NCBI RefSeq assembly: GCF_964340395.1
Contig: NC_135555.1
Coordinates: 14,483,746-14,547,745, forward strand
Source: Glandiceps talaboti
Taxonomy: Eukaryota; Hemichordata; Enteropneusta; Spengelidae
Length of the DNA stretch: 64,000 nt
Reading direction: 5' to 3'
Position 1 is the stretch's first letter; every line of letters begins with the position of its first letter. Of the stretch, positions 1 through 35,390 are shown in pieces. A program made the translations under genes and the position numbers. Below the pieces are notes generated by a model. That model was not told where the DNA came from. It ran no database searches and saw only the letters and a list, made by a program, of their open reading frames with translations.

Positions 1-67
1 TACGCTATATTCACCTACTAAATAATATGCTATATTCACCTACTACGGTATTTTCACCTGACTATAG

Positions 68-659
68 AAGTGCTGGCTGAGAGTACAGATGCCAAACAGT
101 GCTGTGGTGGTAAGAAATGTCTAAATGGCGGTGACCTGAATGCAGCTACTTGTACGTGCGAATGTACAAGAAATTTCCAGGGAGACTTATGTGGTAAGTA
201 CCTATTGTGTCCTTCGTAACATGTGGTTAGACTGGAACATCGATCTTACCACTCCGCCCTCAACGGTCTTGTTGTATGTCTACTGGAGGGCGCCTCATAC
301 GGCATATGCATACTTTACAGACTCATGATGAGATGTGATGTGTTTGAATGTCTGTTCCTAGTCAAAACATATACTCCTCTTATCCTATCTAAAGTCTTTC
401 TCACAACATCTCTTTTGACTTTACTTTGCAGTATATTATTTTGTGTTTGCAAAACTTTACATTGCATTTAAATATATAACATAGCGTAACATAATATTAC
501 ATTACATTACATTACATTACATTACATGACATGAGTCTTACAGTACATGTCTTGAATCTCTTCTTCACTTTATGCCCTTTAACTGTTGTCCTGTTGTCAC
601 TGCATTTCACAATTTATTACTTTCTCTCTCCCGTCTCTCTTCTTTGCTCTCTTCGTCTA

Positions 660-725
<66 letters not shown>

Positions 726-1805
726 ATCCTTTTGTCAGAACACGACTATGTATTGTCAACAATTGGGGAACAAACTGCAAGGCAAGAATTATCAACACAA
801 GTTGTAAAACTTGTGCCAACGACCAAAGGAAAACAATCTATTAAGCCTGTACCAACTAAGAAAAACGCAGAGCAAGGTAGTTGAATAGAAATTGGATTTG
901 AACTACAAGTAGATTGCTTGCAATGAGTATTCTTTTTAAATTCAGCATGCCAATTAAATGCGTACAGAGCGCGCACACTATTTCTGTTGGGTAATCTAGT
1001 GTGATAGCACCCTCTAGTGTTGGGAGTGTGAGATGATAATTTGGCCAGGATATATGGGAGTGCATTTTGTGGAAATATCGTGCTATGCATGTCGTGGGTA
1101 TCTCACTTCCATCACAACACAGCATATGATATATATTCACCCTATTAATGATTGAGATGTGACAATGACTCATTGCACGTAGAGGTGTTATAGTATTAAT
1201 CATGGTTACTTGTAATGTTAGCAATTATTTTCTATTTCATCTTTGCCAAAGAAAAAGTCAATTCAGGGTTATTTCGGCCTTCAGTACACTTCTAATATGG
1301 GCACTGCTATCAACTAACATGTGATTGTGGGTGATAACATAGCCCCCATGTAACTTACTCAACTGTGTATTCTTGTAACGAAGCTCTACTGCACCTGACA
1401 GTGGCATATGTACAGCCATTTTGGGATTTCCTGCAAAGGCTTATGGGAAAATCTCTATTGATGACATCACAACATCCTCATCTTTTTGTCTTGACGTTCT
1501 TTGTATTTGTCAAGGCAAGCAACTAGGGTATTCGGGATGTCATTGCTTACATTAGAGTATTCATTTCTATCAATTGCCAAGGAAAATACACGCCACAATT
1601 AATTAATTCATTCAATTTACCATCATAGACTTCCATTTGTCTAAAATACAGGATTTACATTCTGTGGTTATTTGGATTGAATGCTCCCCAGGGAGTTGAG
1701 GAAGTTTAAAAGGCCGTTGGTTGTGCCGATACAGATCCATGCTGGGGTAATAATTGTAAAGTGCTTTTAGAGCACAGAGTGGGAAAGTGCTATATAAAAT
1801 CTAAC

Positions 1806-1849
<44 letters not shown>

Positions 1850-2069
1850 TATTATTGCCAAACACGTAAAGCAATGATATCGAGTACAGGAGTACTACAA
1901 AAAGACTGTGTAGTGTATATATCTATGTGATGGTTCTAATCAATTTTCATTTTCATAATTTTCAGAGAAACCACAGGCCAAGGAGTTTACCTCGGGAGCT
2001 GTATCTACAGTGTATCACGTTATATTACTTCTATCAATGGTTTTATACAGTGCATACATACTTCACTAA
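68..2069 (+). CDS. EGF-like domain protein with GPI-type hydrophobic tail (3' part of gene)
   Basis: Three exons are visible: 68-193, 739-876 and 1966-2069, with the stop TAA at 2067-2069. The 5' exons lie left of the window. The first exon encodes an EGF-like module with seven cysteines; motifs such as CLNGG and CTCEC followed by FQGDLC are of the C-x-NGG, C-x-C, G-x-x-C type seen in EGF domains next to CAP/SCP or protease domains in marine invertebrates. The second exon is a Thr/Lys/Gln-rich linker. The third ends in a hydrophobic run of about 20 residues (core VILLLSMVLY) that stops three residues later with no cytoplasmic tail. That suits a GPI-attachment signal better than a transmembrane anchor. 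The reading frame is continuous through all three exons, and both introns are phase 1, as expected for shuffled extracellular modules. Inferred role: cell-surface or secreted protein; the upstream domain is unknown. Confidence 0.72.
659..724. repeat. (CTGT)n microsatellite
   Basis: About 16 uninterrupted tetranucleotide units lie directly upstream of the acceptor of the second EGF-gene exon (739). The pyrimidine-rich array forms part of the polypyrimidine tract, so length changes here could affect splicing. Confidence 0.95.
1768..1850 (+). mobile_element. Non-LTR/SINE 3' end with (TAA)n tail
   Basis: The stretch contains GAGTGGGAAAGTGCTATATAAA followed by a run of about 14 TAA units. A GCGCTATATAAA-type stem sequence ending in a 3-bp tail is typical of L2/CR1-type LINE 3' ends and of SINEs that borrow them. 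The same segment recurs at about 21785-21860. It lies in the last intron of the EGF gene. Confidence 0.6.
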
Positions 2070-2715
2070 ATTCAATGAAAATTTGTTTTACTCTACCATA
2101 TAAGAAATCATATCTATATCAAAGCTGCCACAATTTATATATTGTATGCATGACACTTTCGAAATATTACTATTCCAAAAAAAATATTAGACGCTATGAA
2201 CGCTGAAATAACAAGGAAGAGCAGGTCATTACTTGTGTAAATAGGTATATGGCTGTTTTTGAATTATTTTCATTTGTTGTCTGGACTTTAGTGTCTAGTG
2301 CTGCATTTTTACATAAGTAAATACATCCGTTACAGCATCTGCATCGATATACATTACAATAGTTGTCTATAGCATTGATGGAGGAAACTTTCTTTGACGG
2401 AGTCGACTCGCATGAAGTTCTCATTCGACAACCTCCTCTTCCATAATAATGATACATTGATGAACAGTGCATTCGTCTCTGGTCATGTGATATAATATCA
2501 GATGAGATTTTTGTCAGCTGCGCCCTCGTCGGCATGATAGAAGATCATTTGTTCATATAATGTGCCCACTACTGGAAAACAGTTTTCTAGACGCATGTTA
2601 CCTAATTTCGGCGCACATGGAATGTATATTACTACACAAAGTTAATAGTTGTGTACCGTTATATATTTACCAAAGTGAAATTATTTTGAATAAAGTTCTT
2701 GATAAATCAAATCCA
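2070..2715 (+). terminator. 3' UTR and polyadenylation signal of EGF gene
   Basis: An AATAAA lies at 2689-2694, about 620 bp after the stop codon at 2067-2069. It is the first canonical signal and would place the transcript end near 2715. Confidence 0.5.
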
Positions 2716-3359
2716 TTGATCCGCCTTGAGTGAACTTTATTAGGCATAAATCTGATGTCTCCAATAACATTATTCTTTTTTAGTATTGTCTTACCATTAG
2801 CCCCAATCAGCCCGAAGAATGGAGGGAAAGATCCATCCTTACCCTCTACAATAAGCCAATTTACATTACATGTACAACATTGCCAAGTACAAAAATCAAT
2901 TCATTTGAACACCACGTTTTGTTCAAACTCCCTCCTCTCTCGTGAGGGCGCTGTGGTGTATGTTGGTTAATGTTTGTTCGAGATCTGTTGTTATCGAAAC
3001 TATTTTATGTTGGGTTGCGTTTGCTATCAATGGCTACTGAATAATCCCGAAACTACACGGAAGTGGAAACGATCAAATTACATATCATCATCAGCTGACT
3101 TTTCGGAAGTTATTGGATAATTTCACTACAAAATCTGATATTCTAGTGATGTGTGGCTGTGTCTATATGACAGTAGTGTTGTATTGGAAATCCTAGGTAA
3201 GTCTTTACTTGCTACGTGTAGGTGGACTCTTGAAGTGGTCGACATGGGGCCACCTGAATAAAGCGTTAACATTGTTGGTGAAAAAAAGTACGCCATATTG
3301 TTTAATTTTTTAAAGTGTTGTTGTTTGTTGTCGTGTGTAAAACAATATACAGCATAGTA

Positions 3360-3414
3360 AAACAACAACAACAACAACAACAACAGCGCAGCAACAGCAA
3401 CAACAACAACAACA
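3360..3414. repeat. (CAA)n-rich microsatellite
   Basis: CAA/GCA trinucleotide tract. It creates spurious poly-Leu and poly-Cys reading frames on the minus strand. Confidence 0.9.
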
Positions 3415-4089
3415 TAACACAACATAAACACAACAAGTAGAAGCAAAATTTATACAAACAATTGTTCAAGGTACCAAATCGTAGAAATCTTAGCACTGTA
3501 TGGTTAATGTACATTATGTAAGCTAGTTTAAAAGCTAGAAAATTTGCACATCACAAGCATACACTGGCAGTTTGGTATTCTAGGGATAGGTGTGTACTGT
3601 TATATGCAATGGTTACAAACACTAAGCTTTGATTTCAAGTTTAGAAGTATACAAGCAACACTCAACTGTGGGCTTTATGCTGTGATAACGACACGTATAA
3701 ATCACTTCCTGACCGTCGATCGACATATGTGTTTGGTATGAGAAACTCACATACTCAGTATGTATACATATACAGCTGTCTATATTACTATAATAGCGAA
3801 TGCCATGGTTTGTTTACCCAAAAATATATACTCAAATAGTGAAAACAACATGAGAGTGAATTTTTAGACAGTCAAACAATACTTCGCGGATCTTTGTGAT
3901 TTCATTATCTCTATGAAAGCATAGTGAGATATATCGTATTCCAAAACAGACCAGGCTCAAGTTCAGATGTGTAATAGTGGTACGGTCATGTATTTGTTCG
4001 TTCGCATCTTACTAAGGTCACTCACACAAAAGAAGATAAAAAAACTTCAAATCGTAAAAGTTAATTGCTACAATCTTAACTTGAAATCT

Positions 4090-4286
4090 TTTAGCAGTCA
4101 AAGTTTATAACTTTATGTATTCTTGCTTACTTTACCTTCTTAAAATATCTAATTATATTTTCCTGCACCAAACCCTGGCTTATCTATAGGTTTAATAATG
4201 TACTGTATATACTCGTATCGATGGAAACAAATGGCTAACTTTAGAAAGGTCACAATGATTGACACAGTATAGTTGTTATTTGTATT
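4090..4286. repeat. Direct duplication, copy 1
   Basis: About 197 bp starting TTTAGCAGTCAA and ending GTTATTTGTATT, nearly identical to 4525-4725. The two copies differ by a handful of substitutions and small insertions. They are separated by about 240 bp of unrelated sequence. Confidence 0.95.
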
Positions 4287-4524
4287 CAGGTGAGAGGTCA
4301 CGTTGGTCATTAACAGACCGGAGCCAGTTATCATCTAGATTTACTGTAAACACTTAATAATTGGCCTCTGAGCACCGCTAAAGTGTTTGGTGCTTTTCCG
4401 AGAGGTCTTTTCCACATTTTTACTTCCTCCATAAACTGCTCTGGTTAAGTTGAGGCTTTTCACCTGACCACTGAGATTCCATTCTCTGGATCGACTCCTG
4501 TCATAAAAACAACATCTGATAACA

Positions 4525-4725
4525 TTTAGCAGTCAACGTTTATAACTTTATGTATTCTTGCTTACTTTACCTTCTTAAAATATCTAATTATATTTTCCTG
4601 CACCAAACCCTGGCTTATCTATAGGTTTAATAATGTACTGTATGTATACTCATATCGATGGAAACAAATGGCTAACCTTTTAGAAAGGTCACAATGATTG
4701 ACACAGTATAGTTGTTATTTGTATT
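4525..4725. repeat. Direct duplication, copy 2
   Basis: Second copy of the repeat at 4090-4286. It is slightly longer (201 bp) because of a 4-bp insertion (GTAT) and an extra CT. The near identity suggests a recent local duplication. Confidence 0.95.
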
Positions 4726-5458
4726 ACTTTACACGCATTTAATTGGTAAAATAATTCATTTCTTCAAATTTAAGACCACCAAATATATATAGTTGTTAGT
4801 CTCAGTTCAGAATGATATCGAAAATACTCCCTTATTGTCGTAGAATAGACACATTCTCAAAGTGAAAAAAAAAAGTATTTATAATTTGTGAAAGTTTGTC
4901 AAAGTGATTTAACCACCTGCCATTCTATCCCTGTAAAATTGATTCGTATAAGCAAACGACGTTAAGGAAAACGTGAAAATTATGAAAAATATGCACAAGT
5001 CGTAGTAAAAGGTAATCATATACTATATGGCCAAAAATCTGTAAAATACAACATAAGCAAAAAATAAAAAACTAACACATAGTGCCCTAATATTTCAGAT
5101 TAGTCATTCATATTATGATTTTTTATGACAAATATGGCTGCCAGTCGGTCATTATCGCGAAGGTTATACACACTAGAATTTGTTTTAAATGCTAACTAGC
5201 TAGTCCAAATTGTATACACGAATTTTATATAATTAACCACCAGTTTATAACTGTTATATTTTATTTAAGCACGCTATCGCAAGCAAGTTTGACTTTAATT
5301 AAGAGAAAGACTGCCAAAATATACAAGGAGCTACAAAATATATACACAACAAATATGCTGAGAAGATTGATATACAACCACTCTTACTAAACAATGAAAA
5401 TAGATTTCCATTTGCCTTACAGGTGTATGTATTTATAATAATTATAGAAAAGAACAGA

Positions 5459-16086
<10,628 letters not shown>

Positions 16087-17260
16087 GCTTTATGGGTGGT
16101 GCTGGAGTAATCACAGCTATCAACCACTTTGAAGCAATGTACAAAATAAAGCCACCTTCCTAATCGTAGGAATACAAGTGTTTGTATCCAGCAGTTCATG
16201 AGAAATGCTGTTTGAAATTGATTCAATTTTTAAAAACATTTGCATACTTGGTATCAAGCCTAACATTGACATTGCATTTCACACAATATGTTATCTTACA
16301 CACACCTGAGTCATATTTCCAAAATTATTTACCACATATGGAATAAGGTGTTACCGGTAGTTATACAGGTATGCTAGCAATTACTAGACATCTGAGAAAG
16401 GAGGCGACTTGCTGCTGAAAGCTTATGTATCTGCTAATCTAAATACATGTACTACCAAGATTCCCACTTTGAGAAAAGGTTACAATGAAAGCACTTTATG
16501 CACTATGGTATACGGAACAGAGCTAATACTGAGAACTTTTGTGTAACACACTCTTTTGTGACTATGCCAACATATAATGCAGTGTTATTAATTGTCAAAT
16601 GCTAAAATTATGATGTATTTACATGACATGTAATCTTGCAAAATATTAATGAAATGTGAGGGATCAAATTTTTACCATTTCGTGTGAATGACTTGTTTCT
16701 TTGAAAACCTTCAAAGTTTTAGAATGAGTGCTTTTTATTCAGAATATTTGTTTATTTTTGAACTTTTTTTTCCCTATCAAAATACTATCTGCTTTGCTTT
16801 CATATAAAAAGAGTATATGATGTGATTTTATTTTACTGCTGAAAGAATTTCTTCAAAACTTTTTATGTATTTCATATCAAGTAGAATATGACCTTTTTTA
16901 ATTTTGGTAATTTTAATTTTAAGTAATTTTGGGGTTTTTCACTTACATAGCTTTCATACAACCTTAATTAGGTACATGATGAAAAGAACGAGATAATGTG
17001 TAATATATATATATATATATATATATCCATGATATATGAACTTTTACTGAATTGATCAGTACTCTGACAGTAAAGGTCAAATTAAGTTATTGATGTCATA
17101 ATTTTTGGGATGTCATTGCAATGTAAATTTGACCGTAGGGAACCCTGACTTAATTTTGTGTACAATAAAAAACGGAAAAACAATTCAACAACGAACAAAT
17201 ATTTAAACTATCAATTGACCAAAACATACTTAAGAATTCCACGAACAAGATATTACTTAA
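16087..17260. terminator. Convergent 3' ends of the GT-B/DED gene and DDX27
   Basis: An AATAAA at 16145-16150 on the plus strand is 59 bp after the GT-B/DED stop codon and probably ends that transcript. The rest up to 17260 is AT-rich with an (AT)n run near 16999-17028. No coding exon or structured element was recognised in it. Confidence 0.55.
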
Positions 17261-17273
17261 GAATAATTATAAT

Positions 17274-17279
17274 TTTATT
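17274..17279 (-). terminator. DDX27 polyadenylation signal
   Basis: AATAAA on the minus strand, 78 bp downstream of the DDX27 stop codon. Confidence 0.6.
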
Positions 17280-17356
17280 TCTCTCGGGATGTTGAAGCTG
17301 ATCTATAGATGACTGAAATTTAAAATACAGACCATAAATATGGAAATCTGAGTGAT

Positions 17357-29270
<11,914 letters not shown>

Positions 29271-29666
29271 TTTGTTAAATAACTGGAAAGAGAATGAAAA
29301 GACTAACAAACAAATATATAAACACCTAACTTAGTAGGATTTATATGAAGAATAATATATGAGCATATTTAGAATTAAACAAGGTTTGACTCGTATATTT
29401 TAATAGTATAGTAAATGTGTGCCCCATTTAGGGGTAGCAGACCTTAACAGATCATCGAAAAAATTACTGAACTGTGAATATTTTGTACGAGGGATCGCTA
29501 ATTTTGAACGAGTTAGGCGGTCAAATGAGCCCTATTTTGGCGGGTGATTTCCATGCGTATTAGTCATTTTGTTGTCGCCAGCAGCCGTCTTGTCCGAGCT
29601 TGTCTGCTGAATCATCATTTATTTACCGTTCTACCAAAAGTTTCTTTCCATTCTAGTCATACAGCG
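29271..29666. promoter_or_regulatory. Shared bidirectional promoter of DDX27 and FEN1
   Basis: The divergent start codons are 396 bp apart. TTTTGGCGGG at 29535-29544 fits an E2F site, and TTTGAA at 29503-29508 fits a CHR-type cell-cycle element about 30 bp away. This arrangement suits FEN1, whose homologues are S-phase genes. The DDX27 start codon lies in AAAATGGCG, a YY1-like context common at TATA-less promoters. Site functions are inferred from consensus matches only. Confidence 0.6.
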
Positions 29667-32600
29667 ATGGGTATACACCAGCTCGCCAAAGTTATTGCGG
29701 ATTGCGCAGCATCGGGTGTGAAAGAACACGAGATCAAGAACTATTTTGGTAAGCTGTGACACAGTGTGAATCTTTGTTTGGCCATGAAGTACAAGCACAA
29801 CAACTTTTTTTTTAATTGTCAAGAATTGGCGTTTCACAAGCAGCAATTCATAATGCAGCCTTAGCTTAAATTTGAAAATATTAAACCTTTTGGTGATTAG
29901 TGAGACAGAAAGAACTCCATGGAATAATATCTCTACTTCTGCAAACAATGTTGTTTTGGAATATGAAGTCAAAGATGATTATTTCACAACATGATTACAT
30001 ACACATGCGCGGTTCCCATCTCTTTACTGTAGCCATGGAAGTAGAACCCCAGATGTGTTCTACTTCCATGCTGTAGCCTATACAGAAACAAAATATCCTT
30101 TTGTTATTGTGCATTATAGATTAATTCGTATGTGTTTTTCTTTCATTAACTGTTGCAGTAATTGCTCAAGTAATTGGAAGAGAAGGAAGTTATTATATTA
30201 TTTTCTTTGATGGATACAGTAACCATGGTTACATATACCTTGGTATTCACAAATGAGAAATCCAAATTTTTGAATCAGTGAAGCAGTATTGTATTTCAAC
30301 ATTTTGTGTTCATATTTGTGGTTATGTGACATCGAATTGTTTTCCATTCTTCAAGGTCGTAAAGTTGCCATTGATGCATCCATGAGTATCTATCAGTTTT
30401 TGATAGCAGTACGACAAGATGGCAATGTTCTACAAACTGAGGACGGAGATACAACAAGGTGAATCATTAAAGGGTCTTATAACTGACGTAACTTTTTGTA
30501 AGACAACAGACGTGAAGATACATGTATGTCGCTCACACAGCCATGTGCAGTGAAAATAAAGAAGAGTGCATGTTTAGGAATCAGTGATTACTGTTGAATT
30601 GTTAGTTTGTAACATTTAGTTGTGCCATTGCAATGATCATAAGTTGTACATAATTGCTATGAACATTGTTCATTTGTACAGTACCCTATAATGTTAACAG
30701 ATAAAAATTGTTCTGAGTTGATCTAAACTTGCTTTTGTTGTAAGTGAACACATATTTGGTGAACTTTGAATGCAATGAAATTGCTGTACGATACGTCAGT
30801 GATGTGTTAAATATGGAAATGATGCACAGTAATGCATGGTAAATGTAGCCTGCGTCTGGTTGCCCTCATGAATTGGCCTATCTTCTTCGGGAAGGTATTT
30901 GAGTACGGAATGACACTATATATCCAACATACATGTACATATTTGTTTTACAGTTTAGGAAATAATCAATTTTACAGTCAAGATGCAATGCAGTTTTCAA
31001 TCACACACCTACATAATATTCTTCCATCCATATCAGATGGAAAATACTAAAGACTGAAGGCAGTTTATAATTTTTTGTTTCCACAGTCACTTGATGGGTA
31101 TGTTTTACAGAACAATCAGAATGGTGGAAAATGGAATTAAACCTGTGTAAGTATAATCTGTATGGTTTTGGTCTCTGCATTCACATATATACATTTGTAG
31201 TTGTAGATGGCTTTCTGTACATTAAAACTACATTGCACAACATTTAATTTTATTGGACTACTTGTTAGAAATAATTCAAGACCAAGAAAAAATTTATGTT
31301 TTGCTGGTGCTTTCAGGTAGACAGAATCTGTATCTTTCTGAAAAGGGTAAGGTGAAAATAAAGGCAGATGAGAAAAAAATATTCTGTATAACTGTATTTT
31401 ACAATAGCTTTTATTGCAAGATAGAAAGAACTAGAGATCAAGTACAGATACTAGTTGTAGACTAGAAAACAGGTCATTAGGAAGATGTACTCAAATTATA
31501 CAAAGGCTTCATGCCCTTTCTGAGAAAAAACTTGCCAGAAAGCTCAAAACCAACTATTCTTTTGTCATGCAGCTATGTGTTTGATGGTAAACCACCAGAG
31601 ATGAAGTCAGGAGAGTTGTCAAAGAGAAAAGAGAAACGCGACGAAGCAGAAAAAGCCCTTGCCAAAGCTGAAGAGGCAGGCGAGACAGAAAACATCAACA
31701 AATTTCAGAGAAGATTGGTGAAGGTGTCTCCCAAGCACAATGAAGAATGTAAAGAACTCCTTAAGTTAATGGGAATTCCGTACGTTAATGTGAGTTAATT
31801 ATAGATTGGAACAAGTAATGGTTAAGGTTTTCTGTAATTTTATTTGACAGAATTAGCAAAAATATCATGAATATATTTCATTTTCAGTCACAATGTGGAC
31901 ATTTGCATGTGTAGAATGGTAAATCTGCTGAAAGAGGTGAGGAGCGGTGGATGATATCCTGATCTAAAGTGACAACGACTGTGCTGGGGGCTATAAAATG
32001 TTTATTATGTCGTGTCAATGTAGACATTGTATAGTGACATTTGTAATTAGTATTTTCACTCAGATTGTTAAACTTTTAGAGCATCTTGTAAAAATTGCAA
32101 TTTTGACCATACAATGTAGACAGTCCCAGTAGAGAAGAAACACTGTCTTTGTTTAGACAAGGTACATGTAATACAACCTGCGAAAAAACGCTGATGCAAT
32201 TGTTTGACTGAAGTGAGCTCAGGAAAGACTTAAACAAAGACATAATTAGGTAAACTTGCCTCATTCCTGTTTATCACAAGCATGCAGTTACACTTTTCTC
32301 AAGTTGTAGACATTTTCTCATATTTTGCCTATGGGCTGGCAGTATGAACTTCGCCTGCCTGACAAGTATTACTATATCATGCTTCTATCTGAAATAATGG
32401 AAAGACTGCTTGAGTAAATTGCATACATTACATCCATCTAGTCATTCTAATAAAGGTAATCTGTGTCTTATACATTAACTTCTAGGCTCCTTGTGAAGCT
32501 GAAGCTCAGTGTGCAGAATTAGTGAAGACTGGTAAAGTGTTTGCCACGGCAACGGAAGATATGGACAGTTTAACATTTGGATCAGATGTCATGATTAGAC

Positions 32601-35390
32601 ATCTGACTTTCAGTGAAGCAAGGTATATACATGAAAAATGTTTATTGTAGTAAACTATCAACAACAAGCTGACACTTATACTCTGTGTCAAGTTATGTCA
32701 TAATTTTAGATATCAAGTTCATGAAAATATCAGAATGCCATAGTTTTATCAGAGTTTCAACAATTTGAAGGTAGGATATAAAATGGGAATAATCACAACT
32801 TCCTGATTATTTTTAGAAAGAGACTCCCTGGTCTTACAAACTTACAAGGCTTCAAACATTAGGGTGGGTTGTTGTGAAGAATTTGTTTATTGTGTCTGAT
32901 GAAGAAAACTGAAGAGTGTTTTGACATGTATGTATATACATGTTTAACAACACAGAAAACATATCACATATTATATTTTTTCTCTGTTATTGAACAGAAA
33001 AATGCCAATTCAGGAATATAAGTTGTCTCGTGTCACAGAAGAACTGGGATTGTCCCAAGACGAGGTAAGTTTTATGGTTTATATACAATTTAAGCAGTTC
33101 TGTTGTGCCTGATTCTTTATTCCATTGATTATACAGTTACTTGTCATTCTGAGATATATGCGAATGTTAAATGAAAACTTTTGGATCAATGACAACATTG
33201 TGTATCTATTCCCAGATGAGATTGATGGCAAAAGGTGTTTGAATAAAATACAGTGGATTTCAAAATACCTTTCAGTGGCTCTGTTTTATACAACCAGGTA
33301 GAAACTAATAAGAAACGACACATGCTACATTTTAACATTGCAGTAGGATTAAATGGCGTTGTGATGGGTAAATGGTTAGAGCGACAGGCTTTGAATCGGC
33401 AGGTTGAATATTCAAATTCGCCAAGTTATTTTTTAATTCACTCAACTTTCATTTTTCTCTAGTTCATTGACCTGTGTATATTACTGGGATGTGACTACTG
33501 CGACTCTATCCGTGGTATTGGACCAAAAAGAGCCATAGAACTCATCAAACAGCACAGATCCATTGAGGAGGTCATTAAACACCTAGATACAAAGGTAAAC
33601 TATACAGTCTGTGTTGTCTCACACACAATGCCCTACGAAAGAAAAATGTTCATATGTTGAATTTATGAATCAATAAATGATGCTTAGAATTTCATCAAAT
33701 GTAGTAGATACACATATATACATATATATTATGACTAGACAATAAAGCATATATTTCATGATATTAATAATAATATTTTTGCATTCAAAAATGCTCTCTG
33801 ACTCATATTCGGACATTGTTCTAGGTTCTGTCAAGAGAGGGCACTGTACACACTCCTTCATGCTTCAAAGACCCGGCAATGTCCTATACAGGCAATATGT
33901 GCAGGCAGAACAAACAGATAATTTTGTTTTCATTACTTTCACTTTAAGTCAAATAGAATATATTGTTCTTTGCCTTGATAATAAAAAGGTTGAAACATAT
34001 ATTTGTTTACAAAAAAAATCTGATCGTTTATTTCATCCATACTACAGAAATATCCTTTACCTGAAAACTGGCTGTACAAAGAGGCAAGACAGTTGTTCCA
34101 AAAACCTGAAGTGACCTCAGGAAAAGAGGTCGAGGTAAGAGGGTTTCCCAGATTCCACACTAACATAACTATACCACAGCAAGCACGGGGTATATTTCGT
34201 CCTGCTTGTGTATTACACAGTTTTGTGTATACCTTGCCCTACTTATGTAGCATTTCAAACAAATGTTGTTCTGCATTATGTAATTTTGTAGTTGAAAATT
34301 TGTGACATGAAAAAAGTCTGGAGACCTGTAGAAACAATGACATGCTTTTCCATATTGCGTTATTATTGTTTCAGCTTAAATGGGGTGAACCTGATGAGGA
34401 GCCATTGGTGGAATATATGGTGAAGAAAAAAAATTTCAGGTGAGTACAAATTATCTATGACATGATATCTGGTTGTATCAAAAAGCCACTGAATGATATT
34501 TTGAAATTCGGTGTACATACATGTACACTTATATAGTTTAGACATCCAGAATTGCTACATAACAACACAACGGTAGGTTAAAACATTTTTTTGTACAAAC
34601 ATCCATGTGCAGACGCTCATATCACTTTTGACTAGGGGAACATAGAAAATATAAATTAGCACAATAAATAGTTGGTATATGGCTTTGATGTAGACTTATC
34701 AAAAACATTTTGGTGTTGACTACTTTAACATTCATCTTACCTTGTAAATGACAATACCACTGTATTTTGTTTCCTTTATACAGTGAGGATCGTATTCGTA
34801 ATGGAATCAAGAAATTAGTAAAGGCAAGACACACTTCAACACAAGGAAGACTTGATAGTTTCTTCACGATAAAATCATCACCAGCATCAACAAAGAGAAA
34901 GGTAGGTTTTTAATCCGAGGATGACGATACATAATTCTCCCAGTTTCAGAGCCATTCAGACTGCGTAATTAATGTAATTTTGTCAGTGTGATCAGAAATA
35001 GAGGAAATGAAACGTAGCTATTGTTACAAATTTACTATTCCATAGTGTCTATATATTTCACTGTTCGACATTATGGAAATTGTGTTAATTATTTTTGCTG
35101 CACAAGAAATTCAGAATGTACAAATTAATGTTTTCTTGTCCAGATATTGTTTATAGCTCTAGATTTGACAGATGGTAATATATAGCGCCCTCTACAGTAT
35201 ATTTATGTATGCTGCTGCCTTGCCAAGGATTAAACGTGAAAATTACAGAATTTCAAAATTTTATGTAAAAAAATGACGTTTTCTGAATGTTTACTCATTT
35301 CTTTCTCTTCCATAGGATACACCTGGTAAAAAAGGCCCACAGTCAAAAAAGGCGAAAACATCAGGTGGTGGTTTCAGGAAACCAAAGTAA
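29667..35390 (+). CDS. FEN1: Flap endonuclease 1
   Basis: Structure-specific 5' flap endonuclease for Okazaki-fragment maturation and long-patch base-excision repair; it works with PCNA in the nucleus. Eleven exons: 29667-29748, 30356-30458, 31087-31146, 31573-31789, 32486-32622, 32998-33064, 33463-33594, 34048-34134, 34375-34439, 34784-34901 and 35316-35390; 380 residues, the same length as human. The N-terminal nuclease block ([14 protein letters not shown]) has D34 and D86 (VFDGKPP). The internal block has E158/E160 (EAEAQC), D179/D181 (ATEDMDSL) and D233 ([18 protein letters not shown], with the helix-hairpin-helix). The PCNA-binding box QGRLDSFF is at 337-344, the human position. A Lys-rich tail follows. 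Gly5 of the family is Gln here. It is divergent from DDX27. Confidence 0.98.
33355..33424 (+). mobile_element. tRNA-derived SINE head fragment
   Basis: AAATGGTTAGAGCGACAGGC is an A-box-like tRNA head, followed about 35 bp later by a degraded B-box (GGTTGAATATTCAAATTCG). It is truncated with no obvious tail and lies in FEN1 intron 6, close to the exon 7 acceptor. Confidence 0.55.

Larger units (their letters stand above)
2716..5422. other. Intergenic region, possible 5' UTR/promoter of the downstream gene
   Basis: No convincing protein-coding exon was found. Contents: a (CAA)n tract at 3360-3414, an about 200-bp imperfect direct duplication (4090-4286 and 4525-4725), and AT-rich sequence. A good donor-like site (CCTAG/GTAAGTC) after 3196 could close a non-coding first exon of the next gene, since the frames leading into it contain stops. 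This is only a possibility. Confidence 0.5.

Noticed and set aside
2194-2535. Minus-strand 113-residue Cys-rich ORF
   Set aside because: It has no signal peptide, no family resemblance and no splice or promoter support. It lies antisense to the 3' UTR of the EGF gene.
3000-3196. Coding 5' exon for the GT-B/DED gene ending at the CCTAG/GTAAGTC donor
   Set aside because: The frames leading into the donor contain stops and no suitable ATG. It could only be a non-coding exon.
3126-3514. Minus-strand Leu/Val/Cys-rich ORFs
   Set aside because: They are translations of a (CAA)n repeat.
32885-32940. CTGATGA followed by AGAAAACTGA, a possible second hammerhead core
   Set aside because: No GAAAC/GUC pairing and no convincing stem II or stem I could be drawn.
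33355-33424. Functional tRNA gene
   Set aside because: The A-box is good but the B-box and acceptor stem are degraded and no cloverleaf forms. It is a SINE remnant.
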